This document shows, in pieces, positions 35,576 to 43,942 of a DNA stretch of 64,000 nucleotides; the stretch's first letter is position 1, and every line of letters begins with the position of its first letter. Source of the stretch: Aquirufa rosea. Its GTDB lineage: Bacteria > Bacteroidota > Bacteroidia > Cytophagales > Spirosomataceae. Location of the stretch: the NCBI RefSeq assembly GCF_004118285.1, contig NZ_SDHY01000005.1, positions 62,001-126,000 of the forward strand, read 5' to 3'. Position numbers and translations under genes: made by a program. Under the pieces are notes generated by a model. That model saw nothing but the letters and a program-made list of their open reading frames with translations, was not told the origin of the DNA and searched no databases.

Positions 35576-36472
35576 ATGAGTAAAAATTCCCTTTTTCTTG
35601 GTATTTGTATTTTGTGCTTAACAACATCCTCTCTGTTGGCTCAAAGTAAAGCTATCACAAGTAGCAAAAAACCTAGCCTTGATAGTACTCAAAAAGCTAA
35701 AGACGAAAGTGCTAATTGGAAAAAGGAAAGTAAGGCCATTTTATCCGAATTGGGGATTCAACAGATTGGGGCCAAGTCAAAAACCAGCCCTAAAAAGAAA
35801 AAAACAGAAATAAAAGATGAGTATGAAGGGGTAAAAACAGAGCGAAGGATAGGAAGCTATGGCAGCGGAAATAGGGCGACTGTAGAAGAACTCAATGTGG
35901 TGAAATACGTAGAAGATGAGGCTCTTAGTCCTTATAGCTTGGAAATTTGGTGGTATGACCCTGCCCAATCCAGGGTTGTCAATAGTCCCATAAAAGACAG
36001 TAAAAATGCACAAATTTGCCATGGGCCATACCGTAAATTTGTCCATGATAATCTAGTGGAAGAAGGCCATTTTTACATGGGGGTCAAGGATGGGCGCTGG
36101 GAAAATTATGGACCAGAATTTGAATTGGAAAATAAGCAATATTATAAAAAGGGTTTCCCCGCGGAATCCATCATCAGTTATTACGACAAAGAACAAAAAA
36201 AAATAAAGGAAGTTATTCCAAAGGCTTACGGTAAAATAGTAGGACAGTATTTATCATTCTTTCCTAATGGATTACTCAAGGAAGAAGGGAAATTAGATGA
36301 CAGCGTGAAAGTGGGTCGCTGGAGAGAATACCATGAAAAAGGAAGTGGAGGAAGATTAAAGAAAGAATGGCGCTATGGGAAAGATAAATTTGATACCTTT
36401 GCGCCGGTTCTAGTACAAGAAAGAGATAATCAAGCAAAAATTATCTATCAGAGTACCCAGAAATTTGATTAA
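35576..36472 (+). CDS. Secreted YwqK/MORN-like repeat protein
   Basis: A 298-residue exported protein with a signal peptide ending LLAQ at residue 22. A Lys- and Ser-rich stretch follows (about 25-95). The second half has repeats of the MORN/YwqK type: HGPYRKFVHDNLVEEGHFYMGVKDGRWENYG, then VGQYLSFFPNGLLKEEGKLDDSVKVGRWREY, each with the GxW or GxY turn. YwqK domains are often named antitoxin-like, but the many Bacteroidota copies are exported and have no proven role. Its stop overlaps the start of the next gene (TAATG), which implies coupled translation. Confidence 0.7.
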   Translation: MSKNSLFLGICILCLTTSSLLAQSKAITSSKKPSLDSTQKAKDESANWKKESKAILSELGIQQIGAKSKTSPKKKKTEIKDEYEGVKTERRIGSYGSGNRATVEELNVVKYVEDEALSPYSLEIWWYDPAQSRVVNSPIKDSKNAQICHGPYRKFVHDNLVEEGHFYMGVKDGRWENYGPEFELENKQYYKKGFPAESIISYYDKEQKKIKEVIPKAYGKIVGQYLSFFPNGLLKEEGKLDDSVKVGRWREYHEKGSGGRLKKEWRYGKDKFDTFAPVLVQERDNQAKIIYQSTQKFD

Positions 36473-36831
36473 TGAAACAGATAGGTTTTACTCTATTGGC
36501 ATTTGCCTTTTTAATGGTTGCTACGATTTACTCGCAGCTAAACTCCATTACGGCTGCCTCTACCATTCCTGTTTCAAAAACCTCCATCAAATCAGATAAT
36601 TTAGCAACCAAGATGTTTATGGCTCCTTGGGTGGAATTGTGTGAAGAGGAAGAGCAAGAAGAGGACGAGGATAGTACGAGACATGATGAGTTAGCCTATT
36701 TCCACAAAAATTTCGAATATATCAGTACCTTTACAGAGAATCACAACAGGTACGATTCTATTTTTCAGCCTCTCAGGCTTACATACCCCCATTTACAAAG
36801 CTTCTCTCCTCCTCCTGACATGCGTGGTTAA
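36472..36831 (+). CDS. Unrecognised small exported protein with an acidic run
   Basis: A 119-residue protein of no family I recognise. It begins with a hydrophobic segment (residues 5-20, GFTLLAFAFLMVATIY) that could be a signal peptide or anchor. A Ser/Thr-rich part follows, then an acidic run with one cysteine (CEEEEQEEDEDS, about 57-68) and a C-terminal part ending in SPPPDMRG with several aromatic residues and histidines. It overlaps the YwqK-like gene by 1 base and precedes the SulP transporter by 44 bp. The coupling and the start with a signal-like segment support a real gene. A link to anion or metal handling at the envelope is speculation. Confidence 0.6.
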   Translation: MKQIGFTLLAFAFLMVATIYSQLNSITAASTIPVSKTSIKSDNLATKMFMAPWVELCEEEEQEEDEDSTRHDELAYFHKNFEYISTFTENHNRYDSIFQPLRLTYPHLQSFSPPPDMRG

Positions 36832-36875
36832 TCTCTATTTTTAATTATTGTAGATTTTAATCAAACCACACATTT

Positions 36876-38414
36876 ATGTCAATCAAAAGTTACGGCCAAT
36901 CCTTCTTACAAACGGATTGGAAATCAGGAATTGCGGTCTTTCTGGTCGCCCTACCCTTGTGTTTAGGTATAGCTCTAGCCTCAGGGGCCCCATTGTTAGC
37001 TGGTTTAATTGCTGGTATCGTTGGGGGAATTATTGTTTCATGGGCCTCAGGCTCACAATTATCAGTCAGTGGACCCGCTGCCGGTTTAACCATTATCGTT
37101 GCCAACGCCATCACAGAAGTAGGCTCTTTCTCAGGCTTTCTAGTGGTAGTGGTCCTAGCGGGATTCATCCAAGTAATTCTTGGCTTGGCCAAAATGGGTA
37201 AATTGGGAAGCTTTTTCCCCTCATCAGTCATTCAGGGAATGTTGGTAGCGATAGGTATTGTCATTATCCTCAAACAAATCCCACATGCTATCGGAGATGA
37301 TTTGGATTTCATTGGAGAATTTGAATTCCACCAAATAGCCGATGGACAAAATACTTTCAGTGAATTAGTCAACTCACTGTTGAGCATTAATCCGGGAGCA
37401 TTAATCATTTCTCTATGTGGACTACTTTTATTGTTTTTTTGGACTACCCTCAGTAAAAAATTACCCCTTTTATCTCAATTGCCAGCATCTCTTTTTGTGG
37501 TGTTACTTGGAGTTTATCTTAATGCCTCGTTTGAACTTTGGCTTCCTGAATGGTACTTAGGCAACTCAAAAGATCACATGGTTGGGCTTCCTTTATTCTC
37601 CAACTTGTCTGAAATTGCTCAGTCAATGGTTTCCCCCGATTGGACTGTTCTTTCAAATCCACAAATCTATAGCCTAGCGCTTACCCTTGCCTTGGTGGCT
37701 AGTTTGGAATCACTGTTATCTTTGGAAGCAACCGATTCCTTAGACCCAGCCAAAAGAATTTCCTCGGCAGATAGAGAATTACTTGCACAAGGGGCAGGAA
37801 ATATCATTTCAGGCTTTTTGGGTGGACTTCCTATCACCTCTGTCATTGTTCGATCTTCTACAAATGTGTACGCCGGTGGTAAAAGTAAAATGTCAGGCTT
37901 TTTCCATGGGATATTATTATTGTTAGCGGTTCTTTTATTACCGCACTACCTCAATAAAATTCCACTTGCCTGTTTAGCTAGTATTTTATTATATACTGGA
38001 TATAAATTGGCCCATCCCTCACAATTCAAAAAAGTCATCAGCGAAGGTTGGAAACAGTGGATTCCATTCATTATTACAATTATCATAGTGGTCTCTGTGG
38101 ACTTACTTTGGGGAATTTTTATAGGAACCACCATGGGAATAGGATTTGTGATCATTACCAATTATTCTTCCGTATTTTCAGTTTATAATCGTCAAAACGA
38201 AATTCTGATTAAATTCCAGAAAGACGTCACATTTTTGCACAAAATGGCTATTAAAGAAGTTTTCAGAAAAATTCCTTCAGGGACTGAAGTTTACATAGAT
38301 ACCACAAAAGTCCATTTTATGGATCACGATATTCAACTATTAATCCAAGAATTTATCTCTTCCGCTCGAGAGAGGGGCATCGAAGCTGAAATCACAGAAA
38401 TCAAAAAGAAATAA
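36876..38414 (+). CDS. SulP-family anion (probable bicarbonate) transporter
   Basis: Inner-membrane anion transporter of 512 residues with 10 or more helices (about 17-430) and a C-terminal STAS domain (about 430-510, with VYIDTTKVHFMDHD). Family motifs include LVALPLCLGIALASGAPLLAGLIAGIVGG near the start and SVSGPAAGLT at about residue 64. The carbonic anhydrase gene starts one base after its stop. This pairing is known among SulP proteins and points to bicarbonate, as in BicA, rather than sulfate. That inference rests on context. Confidence 0.88.
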   Translation: MSIKSYGQSFLQTDWKSGIAVFLVALPLCLGIALASGAPLLAGLIAGIVGGIIVSWASGSQLSVSGPAAGLTIIVANAITEVGSFSGFLVVVVLAGFIQVILGLAKMGKLGSFFPSSVIQGMLVAIGIVIILKQIPHAIGDDLDFIGEFEFHQIADGQNTFSELVNSLLSINPGALIISLCGLLLLFFWTTLSKKLPLLSQLPASLFVVLLGVYLNASFELWLPEWYLGNSKDHMVGLPLFSNLSEIAQSMVSPDWTVLSNPQIYSLALTLALVASLESLLSLEATDSLDPAKRISSADRELLAQGAGNIISGFLGGLPITSVIVRSSTNVYAGGKSKMSGFFHGILLLLAVLLLPHYLNKIPLACLASILLYTGYKLAHPSQFKKVISEGWKQWIPFIITIIIVVSVDLLWGIFIGTTMGIGFVIITNYSSVFSVYNRQNEILIKFQKDVTFLHKMAIKEVFRKIPSGTEVYIDTTKVHFMDHDIQLLIQEFISSARERGIEAEITEIKKK

Positions 38415-38415
38415 C

Positions 38416-39057
38416 ATGAAAGAATACAAAAAACTCCTTTTAAATAATAAAGCTTGGGCTTCAGAGAAGTTGGCAGTGGATGAGCATTATTTTGATAATC
38501 TATCGAAAGACCAAAAACCCTTATTTCTTTGGATAGGCTGTGCAGATAGTAGGGTTCCAGCAGAAGATATCACCAGTGCCAACCCTGGTGATATTTTTGT
38601 CCACCGAAATGTGGCCAACATGGTAGTGCATACTGACATGAATTTATTGTCTGTATTACAATATGCCGTGGAAGTTTTGCAGGTAAAACATGTCATTGTT
38701 TGTGGACATTACAACTGTGGTGGCGTGCGCGCCGCCATGAGCAATAAAGACTTTGGTCTAATTAATAAATGGCTTAGAAACATCAAGGAAGTTTATGAGA
38801 AAAACTTCAAAGAAATCCATGAATTAGCCACAGAGAAACAGCAATTCGACCGCCTAGTAGAATTAAATGTGATGGAACAAGTTCAAAACCTAGCCAAAAC
38901 AACTATTATACAAAAAGCTTGGAAAAAATTCGAATACCCATTTTTACATGGCTGGGTATTCGATATGCATCATGGAGAAATTAAAGAAATTCTGAACATT
39001 GATCCCAATGAGTGGAAAAGTTCTGTTTTCTCTTTTGATTTCGACGAGGAATTATAA
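38416..39057 (+). CDS. can: Beta-class carbonic anhydrase
   Basis: Zinc enzyme that interconverts CO2 and bicarbonate, 213 residues. Zinc ligands and the Asp-Arg pair are in [12 protein letters not shown] (about residues 40-51), with the second His and Cys in [10 protein letters not shown] (about 95-104). It starts 1 bp after the SulP gene, so translation is probably coupled and bicarbonate uptake and interconversion are made together. The stop overlaps the convergent aspS gene by 6 bp. Confidence 0.95.
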   Translation: MKEYKKLLLNNKAWASEKLAVDEHYFDNLSKDQKPLFLWIGCADSRVPAEDITSANPGDIFVHRNVANMVVHTDMNLLSVLQYAVEVLQVKHVIVCGHYNCGGVRAAMSNKDFGLINKWLRNIKEVYEKNFKEIHELATEKQQFDRLVELNVMEQVQNLAKTTIIQKAWKKFEYPFLHGWVFDMHHGEIKEILNIDPNEWKSSVFSFDFDEEL

Positions 39058-40812
39058 ATCCGCCTTAATTTTTAGTTCCTTTAATTGTGCAGGCGCTAGG
39101 GGTGATGGTGAATCAATCATCACATCCCTCCCCGCATTATTTTTAGGGAATGCGATGTAATCTCGGATGGATTCAGACCCTCCAAAAAGTGAGCATAAAC
39201 GGTCAAACCCAAAGGCTAATCCCCCGTGTGGCGGTGCGCCATATTCAAAAGCATCTAGCAAGAATCCAAATTGCGCTTTCGCCTCCTCTTCGGTAAAACC
39301 TAATACCTCAAACATGGTTGACTGAAGCTCTTTTTGGAAAATACGGATAGATCCTCCACCTACTTCTACACCATTGACTACCAAGTCGTATGCATTGGCT
39401 CTCACCTTTCCTAATTCTCCAGCTTTCATCAATTCTATATCTTCAGGCTTGGGACTAGTAAAGGGATGGTGCATCGCAAACCAACGATTTTCATCCTCAC
39501 TGTATTCCAACAACGGGAAATCTACCACCCAATGGACTTTATAGTTATTAGGATCACGCAAGCCCATTCTGCTACCCATCTCCAAGCGCAATTCATTTAG
39601 TTGCTTACGTACCTTGTCTCCATCACCACTTAAAATCAACATCAAATCTCCTGGCTCAGATTGGAAAGCCATTGCCCATTTATGAAGCTCTGATTCCCCA
39701 TAAAATTTATCTACTGAAGATTTCAACCCATCGGCTTGATGACGCACGTAAATTAAACCTTTAGCTCCTATTTGAGGTCTACGAACAAAATCCGTTAGTT
39801 CATCTATTTGCTTACGAGTATACTCCGATGCTCCTTTCACGCAGATACCAATCACATGACTTGCTGCATCAAAAACCTGAAAATCTTTGCCAGAGGTCAA
39901 GTCATTTTCCTCTCCTTTCAACTCCACAAAATGCATGTCAAAACGAATATCTGGCTTATCAGAACCATAATATTTCATAGCATGTGCATAGGTCATACGA
40001 GGTACCTCGCCGATATCGATTCCTTTCACTTGTAAAAACAAGTGACGAATCAAACCTTCAAACATGTTTAAAATATCTTCCTGTTCCACAAAAGACATTT
40101 CACAGTCTATCTGGGTAAACTCCGGCTGACGGTCTGCTCGCAAATCTTCATCTCTAAAACACTTCACTAGTTGATAATACCGGTCAAAACCAGAAACCAT
40201 CAATAATTGCTTAAATGTTTGTGGAGATTGTGGCAAAGCATAAAACTCGCCCGGATTCATTCTGGATGGCACCACAAAATCACGTGCTCCCTCAGGAGTG
40301 GACTTAATCAAAACAGGGGTCTCTACCTCAATGAAATCGGCATCATCTAGGTAGCGACGAACCTCCTTGGCTACGGTATGTCGCAATCGTAAACTTTCTC
40401 TGATTGGCGTCCGACGAAGGTCTAAGTATCGGTATTTCATCCGCAAATCCTCACCCCCATCCGTCTCATCTTCAATCAAGAAAGGAGGTAATTTAGCTGG
40501 ATTTAATACCTTAATCTCACTCACTTTCACTTCAATATCCCCCGTAGCAATTTTATCATTTTTGGCTAAACGCTCTACTACTTGTCCTTTGGCTTCTACC
40601 ACATACTCTCGCCCTAAACTTCTAGCCAAAGTCAATGCCTCCGCGCTGGATTTTCCCTCTTCCAACATTAATTGTGTAATGCCATAACGATCACGTAAAT
40701 CCACCCAAATCATCCCGCCCTTATCTCTTATTCGCTGTATCCAACCACATAAGGTCACCTCTTGTCCAACATGATTCAACCGTAATTCGCCATTCGTATG
40801 AGTGCGTAGCAT
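39052..40812 (-). CDS. aspS: Aspartyl-tRNA synthetase
   Basis: Class II synthetase that charges tRNA-Asp, 586 residues, the size of the bacterial type with a GAD insertion domain. Motif 2 is [18 protein letters not shown] and motif 3 is [15 protein letters not shown]. The N-terminal anticodon-binding OB fold ([20 protein letters not shown]) is complete. It is the only gene between two convergent or divergent neighbours. Confidence 0.97.
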   Translation of the reverse strand: MLRTHTNGELRLNHVGQEVTLCGWIQRIRDKGGMIWVDLRDRYGITQLMLEEGKSSAEALTLARSLGREYVVEAKGQVVERLAKNDKIATGDIEVKVSEIKVLNPAKLPPFLIEDETDGGEDLRMKYRYLDLRRTPIRESLRLRHTVAKEVRRYLDDADFIEVETPVLIKSTPEGARDFVVPSRMNPGEFYALPQSPQTFKQLLMVSGFDRYYQLVKCFRDEDLRADRQPEFTQIDCEMSFVEQEDILNMFEGLIRHLFLQVKGIDIGEVPRMTYAHAMKYYGSDKPDIRFDMHFVELKGEENDLTSGKDFQVFDAASHVIGICVKGASEYTRKQIDELTDFVRRPQIGAKGLIYVRHQADGLKSSVDKFYGESELHKWAMAFQSEPGDLMLILSGDGDKVRKQLNELRLEMGSRMGLRDPNNYKVHWVVDFPLLEYSEDENRWFAMHHPFTSPKPEDIELMKAGELGKVRANAYDLVVNGVEVGGGSIRIFQKELQSTMFEVLGFTEEEAKAQFGFLLDAFEYGAPPHGGLAFGFDRLCSLFGGSESIRDYIAFPKNNAGRDVMIDSPSPLAPAQLKELKIKADL

Positions 40813-40841
40813 AGTTTATTCTCGGATTAAAAAAATTTGTG

Positions 40842-40849
40842 CAAAATTA
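40842..40849 (-). promoter_or_regulatory. Possible -7 box for aspS
   Basis: On the - strand TAATTTTG fits TAnnTTTG, 29 bp before the aspS start. No -33 match. Confidence 0.3.
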
Positions 40850-40911
40850 CGCAAAATATCCGTCTTAAACATTTTGTCTTTTTAATAAGTTTAGACAAGC
40901 TGATAAATATC

Positions 40912-42387
40912 ATGATGAAAAAACAAATTGGGATAGTTGGGTCTGGAGTGGCTAGTCTAGCTATGGGAATAAGAATGGCATGTCTAGGACATCAAGTAGA
41001 CATTTTTGAAGCCAATGCTTTCCCGGGTGGTAAACTGTCCGAATTTGAAATTGAGGGTTATCGATTTGATGCAGGGCCATCCCTTTTTACACTCCCCCAT
41101 TTAGTGGATGAATTATTTACATTAGCCCAAAAAAATCCTAGAGATTATTTCAATTACACACGATTGCCTGAAATATGTCGCTATTTTTGGGAAGATCAAA
41201 CCCGCTTAACTACTTACCAAAATCCTGCTGATACCGCCCATGAGATCGCCCAAAATTTAGGTGAAAACGAGAAAAAAGTCCATGATTTCATACTAGGATT
41301 ACAAGATAAATACCAAATTATCTCCGAACTATTTTTGGAAAACTCCCTGCATCAACCCAGTACTTGGCTGGGCAAAAAGGCCTGGAGAGGTTATTTAAAT
41401 ATCCCTCGCTTAGGATTATTTTCTAGCATGCACCAATACCATAAAAGTACGTTCAAGAATCCTAAGACTGTCCAACTATTTGACAGATACGCAACTTACA
41501 ATGGATCAGATCCTTATCAGACCCCTGCTACCCTGTCCATTATTCCGCATTTGGAATATAACCTAGGAGCCTATTTCCCAAGGGGTGGAATGATTGCTAT
41601 TACCCAGTCCTTGCACCAATTGGCCGTGGATTTAGGAGTAAGATTTCGCTTTAATGAAAAGGTGACTCGAATAATTTGTAAAAACCAACAAGCCATAGGT
41701 TTGGAAACAGCCAAAGGCCAATACCCATTTGATGCAGTGGTAAGCAATATGGACATTCGTCCTTCTTATCAAAAGTTATTACAGGACCAAATTCAGCCGA
41801 AGCGTTTACTTCAACAAGAACAATCTAGTTCAGGCATCATTTTTTATTGGGGCATGAATAAGTCGTGGGATGAACTTGGCGTTCATAACATCTTCTTTTC
41901 AGATCATTATCAGGAAGAATTCAAAGCTATTTTTACTGACAAAACCTTGCATGAAGATCCTACGGTCTACGTGCATATTTCAAGTAAGGTAGCGCCTGAA
42001 GACGCTCCCAAAGGTGGAGAAAACTGGTTTATTCTCATTAACTGTCCGTCCAATATCGGCCAAAATTGGGATGAATTAGTATCATTAACGCGCGAAAGAG
42101 TGATTCAAAAAATCAGTCGGGTGCTAGGCCAAGATATTCGTCCATACATCATCGCAGAAGATTATTTAGACCCTCGACGAATCGAAAACAGAACTTCTTC
42201 CGCAGGAGGAGCTCTTTATGGAAATGCATCCAACAACCGTTTTGCAGCCTTCCTAAGACATCCTAATTATCGCCAATCCATTAAAAATTTATATTGGGTA
42301 GGAGGTAGTGTTCATCCTGGAGGAGGAATTCCCCTATGCCTCTCTTCTGCCAAAATTGCAGCCAAGCTTTTTCAAGAAAATGCGTAA
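40912..42387 (+). CDS. crtD: CrtI/CrtD-type carotenoid desaturase
   Basis: FAD-dependent desaturase of the phytoene-desaturase family, 491 residues. The dinucleotide motif is GIVGSGVASLAMGIRMACLG at the start, followed by PGGKLSEFEIEGYRFDAGPSLFTLP. The family C-terminus reads YWVGGSVHPGGGIPLCLSSAKIAA. Within Bacteroidota, two relatives exist: CrtI (phytoene) and CrtD (1-hydroxycarotenoid 3,4-desaturase). The sequence looks closer to CrtD, but I cannot run the comparison. The start is one of two adjacent ATG codons at 40912 and 40915; the frame extended to 40837 adds a non-conserved leader. No other carotenoid gene is nearby. A DUF4293 gene follows after 22 bp. Confidence 0.8.
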   Translation: MMKKQIGIVGSGVASLAMGIRMACLGHQVDIFEANAFPGGKLSEFEIEGYRFDAGPSLFTLPHLVDELFTLAQKNPRDYFNYTRLPEICRYFWEDQTRLTTYQNPADTAHEIAQNLGENEKKVHDFILGLQDKYQIISELFLENSLHQPSTWLGKKAWRGYLNIPRLGLFSSMHQYHKSTFKNPKTVQLFDRYATYNGSDPYQTPATLSIIPHLEYNLGAYFPRGGMIAITQSLHQLAVDLGVRFRFNEKVTRIICKNQQAIGLETAKGQYPFDAVVSNMDIRPSYQKLLQDQIQPKRLLQQEQSSSGIIFYWGMNKSWDELGVHNIFFSDHYQEEFKAIFTDKTLHEDPTVYVHISSKVAPEDAPKGGENWFILINCPSNIGQNWDELVSLTRERVIQKISRVLGQDIRPYIIAEDYLDPRRIENRTSSAGGALYGNASNNRFAAFLRHPNYRQSIKNLYWVGGSVHPGGGIPLCLSSAKIAAKLFQENA

Positions 42388-42409
42388 TTTTGAAGAAAAT
42401 TGATAAATC

Positions 42410-42883
42410 ATGATTCAAAGACCGCAATCCATTTTTCTAGTTATTGTTCTCCTTGCCGAAATCTTAGTGGTGGCCGGCTGGCCTCTTTGGGACAAGACTG
42501 GCATGTCAGGAGAAACTGCCCAAGTTTTTATTTCCGAATGGACATCACAAATACAAGGTAAAACTCAAACAGAAGCCAATTATATTCCTCTTGTTTTGTT
42601 GTTAATTTCGATTGGCTTAACCGCTTTTATCATCTTTCAATTCAAAAATAGGATGCTCCAAATGGCGCTAGGCTTAGTCAACTCCATGTTGATCGCTGGA
42701 ACCATGGGATATGTATTTTACACCATTTATAAAAAGACCATTCCTCTTTTCAACCCAGAAATGCAAGGTGCCTATGGAATAGGATTTTATGCCTTAATCG
42801 TAGCCTTATTGGCCAACATGATAGCCAATCGTTTGATCCGCAAAGATGAGATGTTGGTGCAATCCTCCAATCGAATGAGATAA
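42410..42883 (+). CDS. DUF4293 membrane protein
   Basis: A 157-residue membrane protein with four hydrophobic segments (about residues 9-26, 60-78, 85-105 and 122-143). The start MIQRPQSIFL is the typical opening of the Bacteroidota family DUF4293. Function is unknown. It lies 22 bp after the carotenoid desaturase gene and ends 2 bp before the convergent kpsF stop. Its transcript probably ends at the hairpin inside kpsF (42905-42947). Confidence 0.85.
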   Translation: MIQRPQSIFLVIVLLAEILVVAGWPLWDKTGMSGETAQVFISEWTSQIQGKTQTEANYIPLVLLLISIGLTAFIIFQFKNRMLQMALGLVNSMLIAGTMGYVFYTIYKKTIPLFNPEMQGAYGIGFYALIVALLANMIANRLIRKDEMLVQSSNRMR

Positions 42884-42885
42884 TT

Positions 42886-43854
42886 TTAGAGGATACCCTC
42901 TCGCAAAAGGTCGTGGAGATGTATGAATCCCACGGCCTTTTTATTTTCAATCACCACCAACTGTGTGATATTTTTAGCCTGCATCAAAGCCAATGCCTCC
43001 GTAGCAAAGGCTTCCGAATCAATGGTCTTAGGCTGCGTATTCATCATGTCTACAATTTGAATATTGGCCCAATCAGAATGTTTTTCGAGCATCCGTCGAA
43101 CATCTCCATCCGTGATGATTCCCAATAATTCATCCTGCTCATTCATCACTGTAGTGGCGCCTAATCTTTTTGAACTTATTTCATGAATAGCCTCCTGAAT
43201 ACTAGCTTGGGGTAATATTCTGGGAAATTCATGCTGAGGATATAAATCGGCTACTTTTAAATACAAACGTTTTCCCAATGCCCCACCAGGATGATATTTC
43301 GCAAAATCTTGGGAAGTAAAACCTTTACATTCTAGTAAACACACCGCCAATGCATCCCCCAGGGCTAAAGCTACAGTAGTAGAAGTCGTTGGGGCTAAAT
43401 TCAATAAATCCGCCTCAGAATCAGCTTGAGCATGCAAAATAAAGTCCGACTGCTGAGCTAAATAGGATTGTTTGTTAGATACCATGGCAATAAGGGAAAC
43501 TCCCAATCGCTTAATCAATGGCACTAACACCTTAATTTCAGGTGTATCACCCGATTTGGAAATACAAATAACTGAATCGCCCCGTTGTATCATACCCAAA
43601 TCACCATGAATAGCATCAGCAGCATGCATAAATAAAGCAGGGCTTCCTGTGGAGTTTAAAGTAGCTACAATTTTTTGTGCAATTAAGGCTGATTTGCCAA
43701 TTCCAGTAAATACAATTCTTCCAGTACTGGACAATAAATGTTCCACACAAGCTTCAAAATCGGAATTGATATACGCACTGACTTGCAAAATTGCCTCCGC
43801 TTCTTGCCTTAAAACTTTTTTTGCTGTGGATTGAATATTTTTGTTTAATTTCAA
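42886..43854 (-). CDS. kdsD: KpsF/GutQ-type arabinose-5-phosphate isomerase (SIS plus CBS pair)
   Basis: Isomerase of ribulose-5-phosphate to arabinose-5-phosphate, the first step to Kdo for lipopolysaccharide, 322 residues. The sugar-isomerase (SIS) domain lies at about residues 40-170 (TGIGKSALIAQKIVATLNSTG, ICISKSGDTPEIK) and two CBS domains at about 200-320. KYHPGGALGKRL joins them. The frame opens at a TTG at 43878, but that codon overlaps a -7 box, so I place the start at the TTG at 43854 (MKLNKNIQSTAKK...). The start codon is uncertain. The 3' end carries an antisense terminator. Confidence 0.9.
   Translation of the reverse strand: MKLNKNIQSTAKKVLRQEAEAILQVSAYINSDFEACVEHLLSSTGRIVFTGIGKSALIAQKIVATLNSTGSPALFMHAADAIHGDLGMIQRGDSVICISKSGDTPEIKVLVPLIKRLGVSLIAMVSNKQSYLAQQSDFILHAQADSEADLLNLAPTTSTTVALALGDALAVCLLECKGFTSQDFAKYHPGGALGKRLYLKVADLYPQHEFPRILPQASIQEAIHEISSKRLGATTVMNEQDELLGIITDGDVRRMLEKHSDWANIQIVDMMNTQPKTIDSEAFATEALALMQAKNITQLVVIENKKAVGFIHLHDLLREGIL
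42905..42947 (+). terminator. Strong terminator for the crtD-DUF4293 unit, inside the kpsF coding region
   Basis: A 12-bp stem (42905-42916 with 42930-42941, one T-G pair) and a 13-nt loop are followed by TATTTT. The stem is AAAAGG-T-CGTGG paired with CCACG-G-CCTTTT. It starts 21 bp after the DUF4293 stop and lies antisense in the last 20 codons of kpsF. Confidence 0.8.
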
Positions 43855-43875
43855 TTTTAGTAGAATTTGAGTAGA

Positions 43876-43883
43876 CAAAGTTA
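43876..43883 (-). promoter_or_regulatory. Possible -7 box for the kpsF-type gene
   Basis: On the - strand TAACTTTG matches TAnnTTTG, 21 bp before the TTG at 43854. It overlaps the alternative TTG start at 43878. No -33 match. Confidence 0.4.
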
Positions 43884-43942
43884 TTAACTATGTCCGAAAT
43901 TATTCTTCTGCATTATGAAACATACCAGTAGTTCTCAAGATT

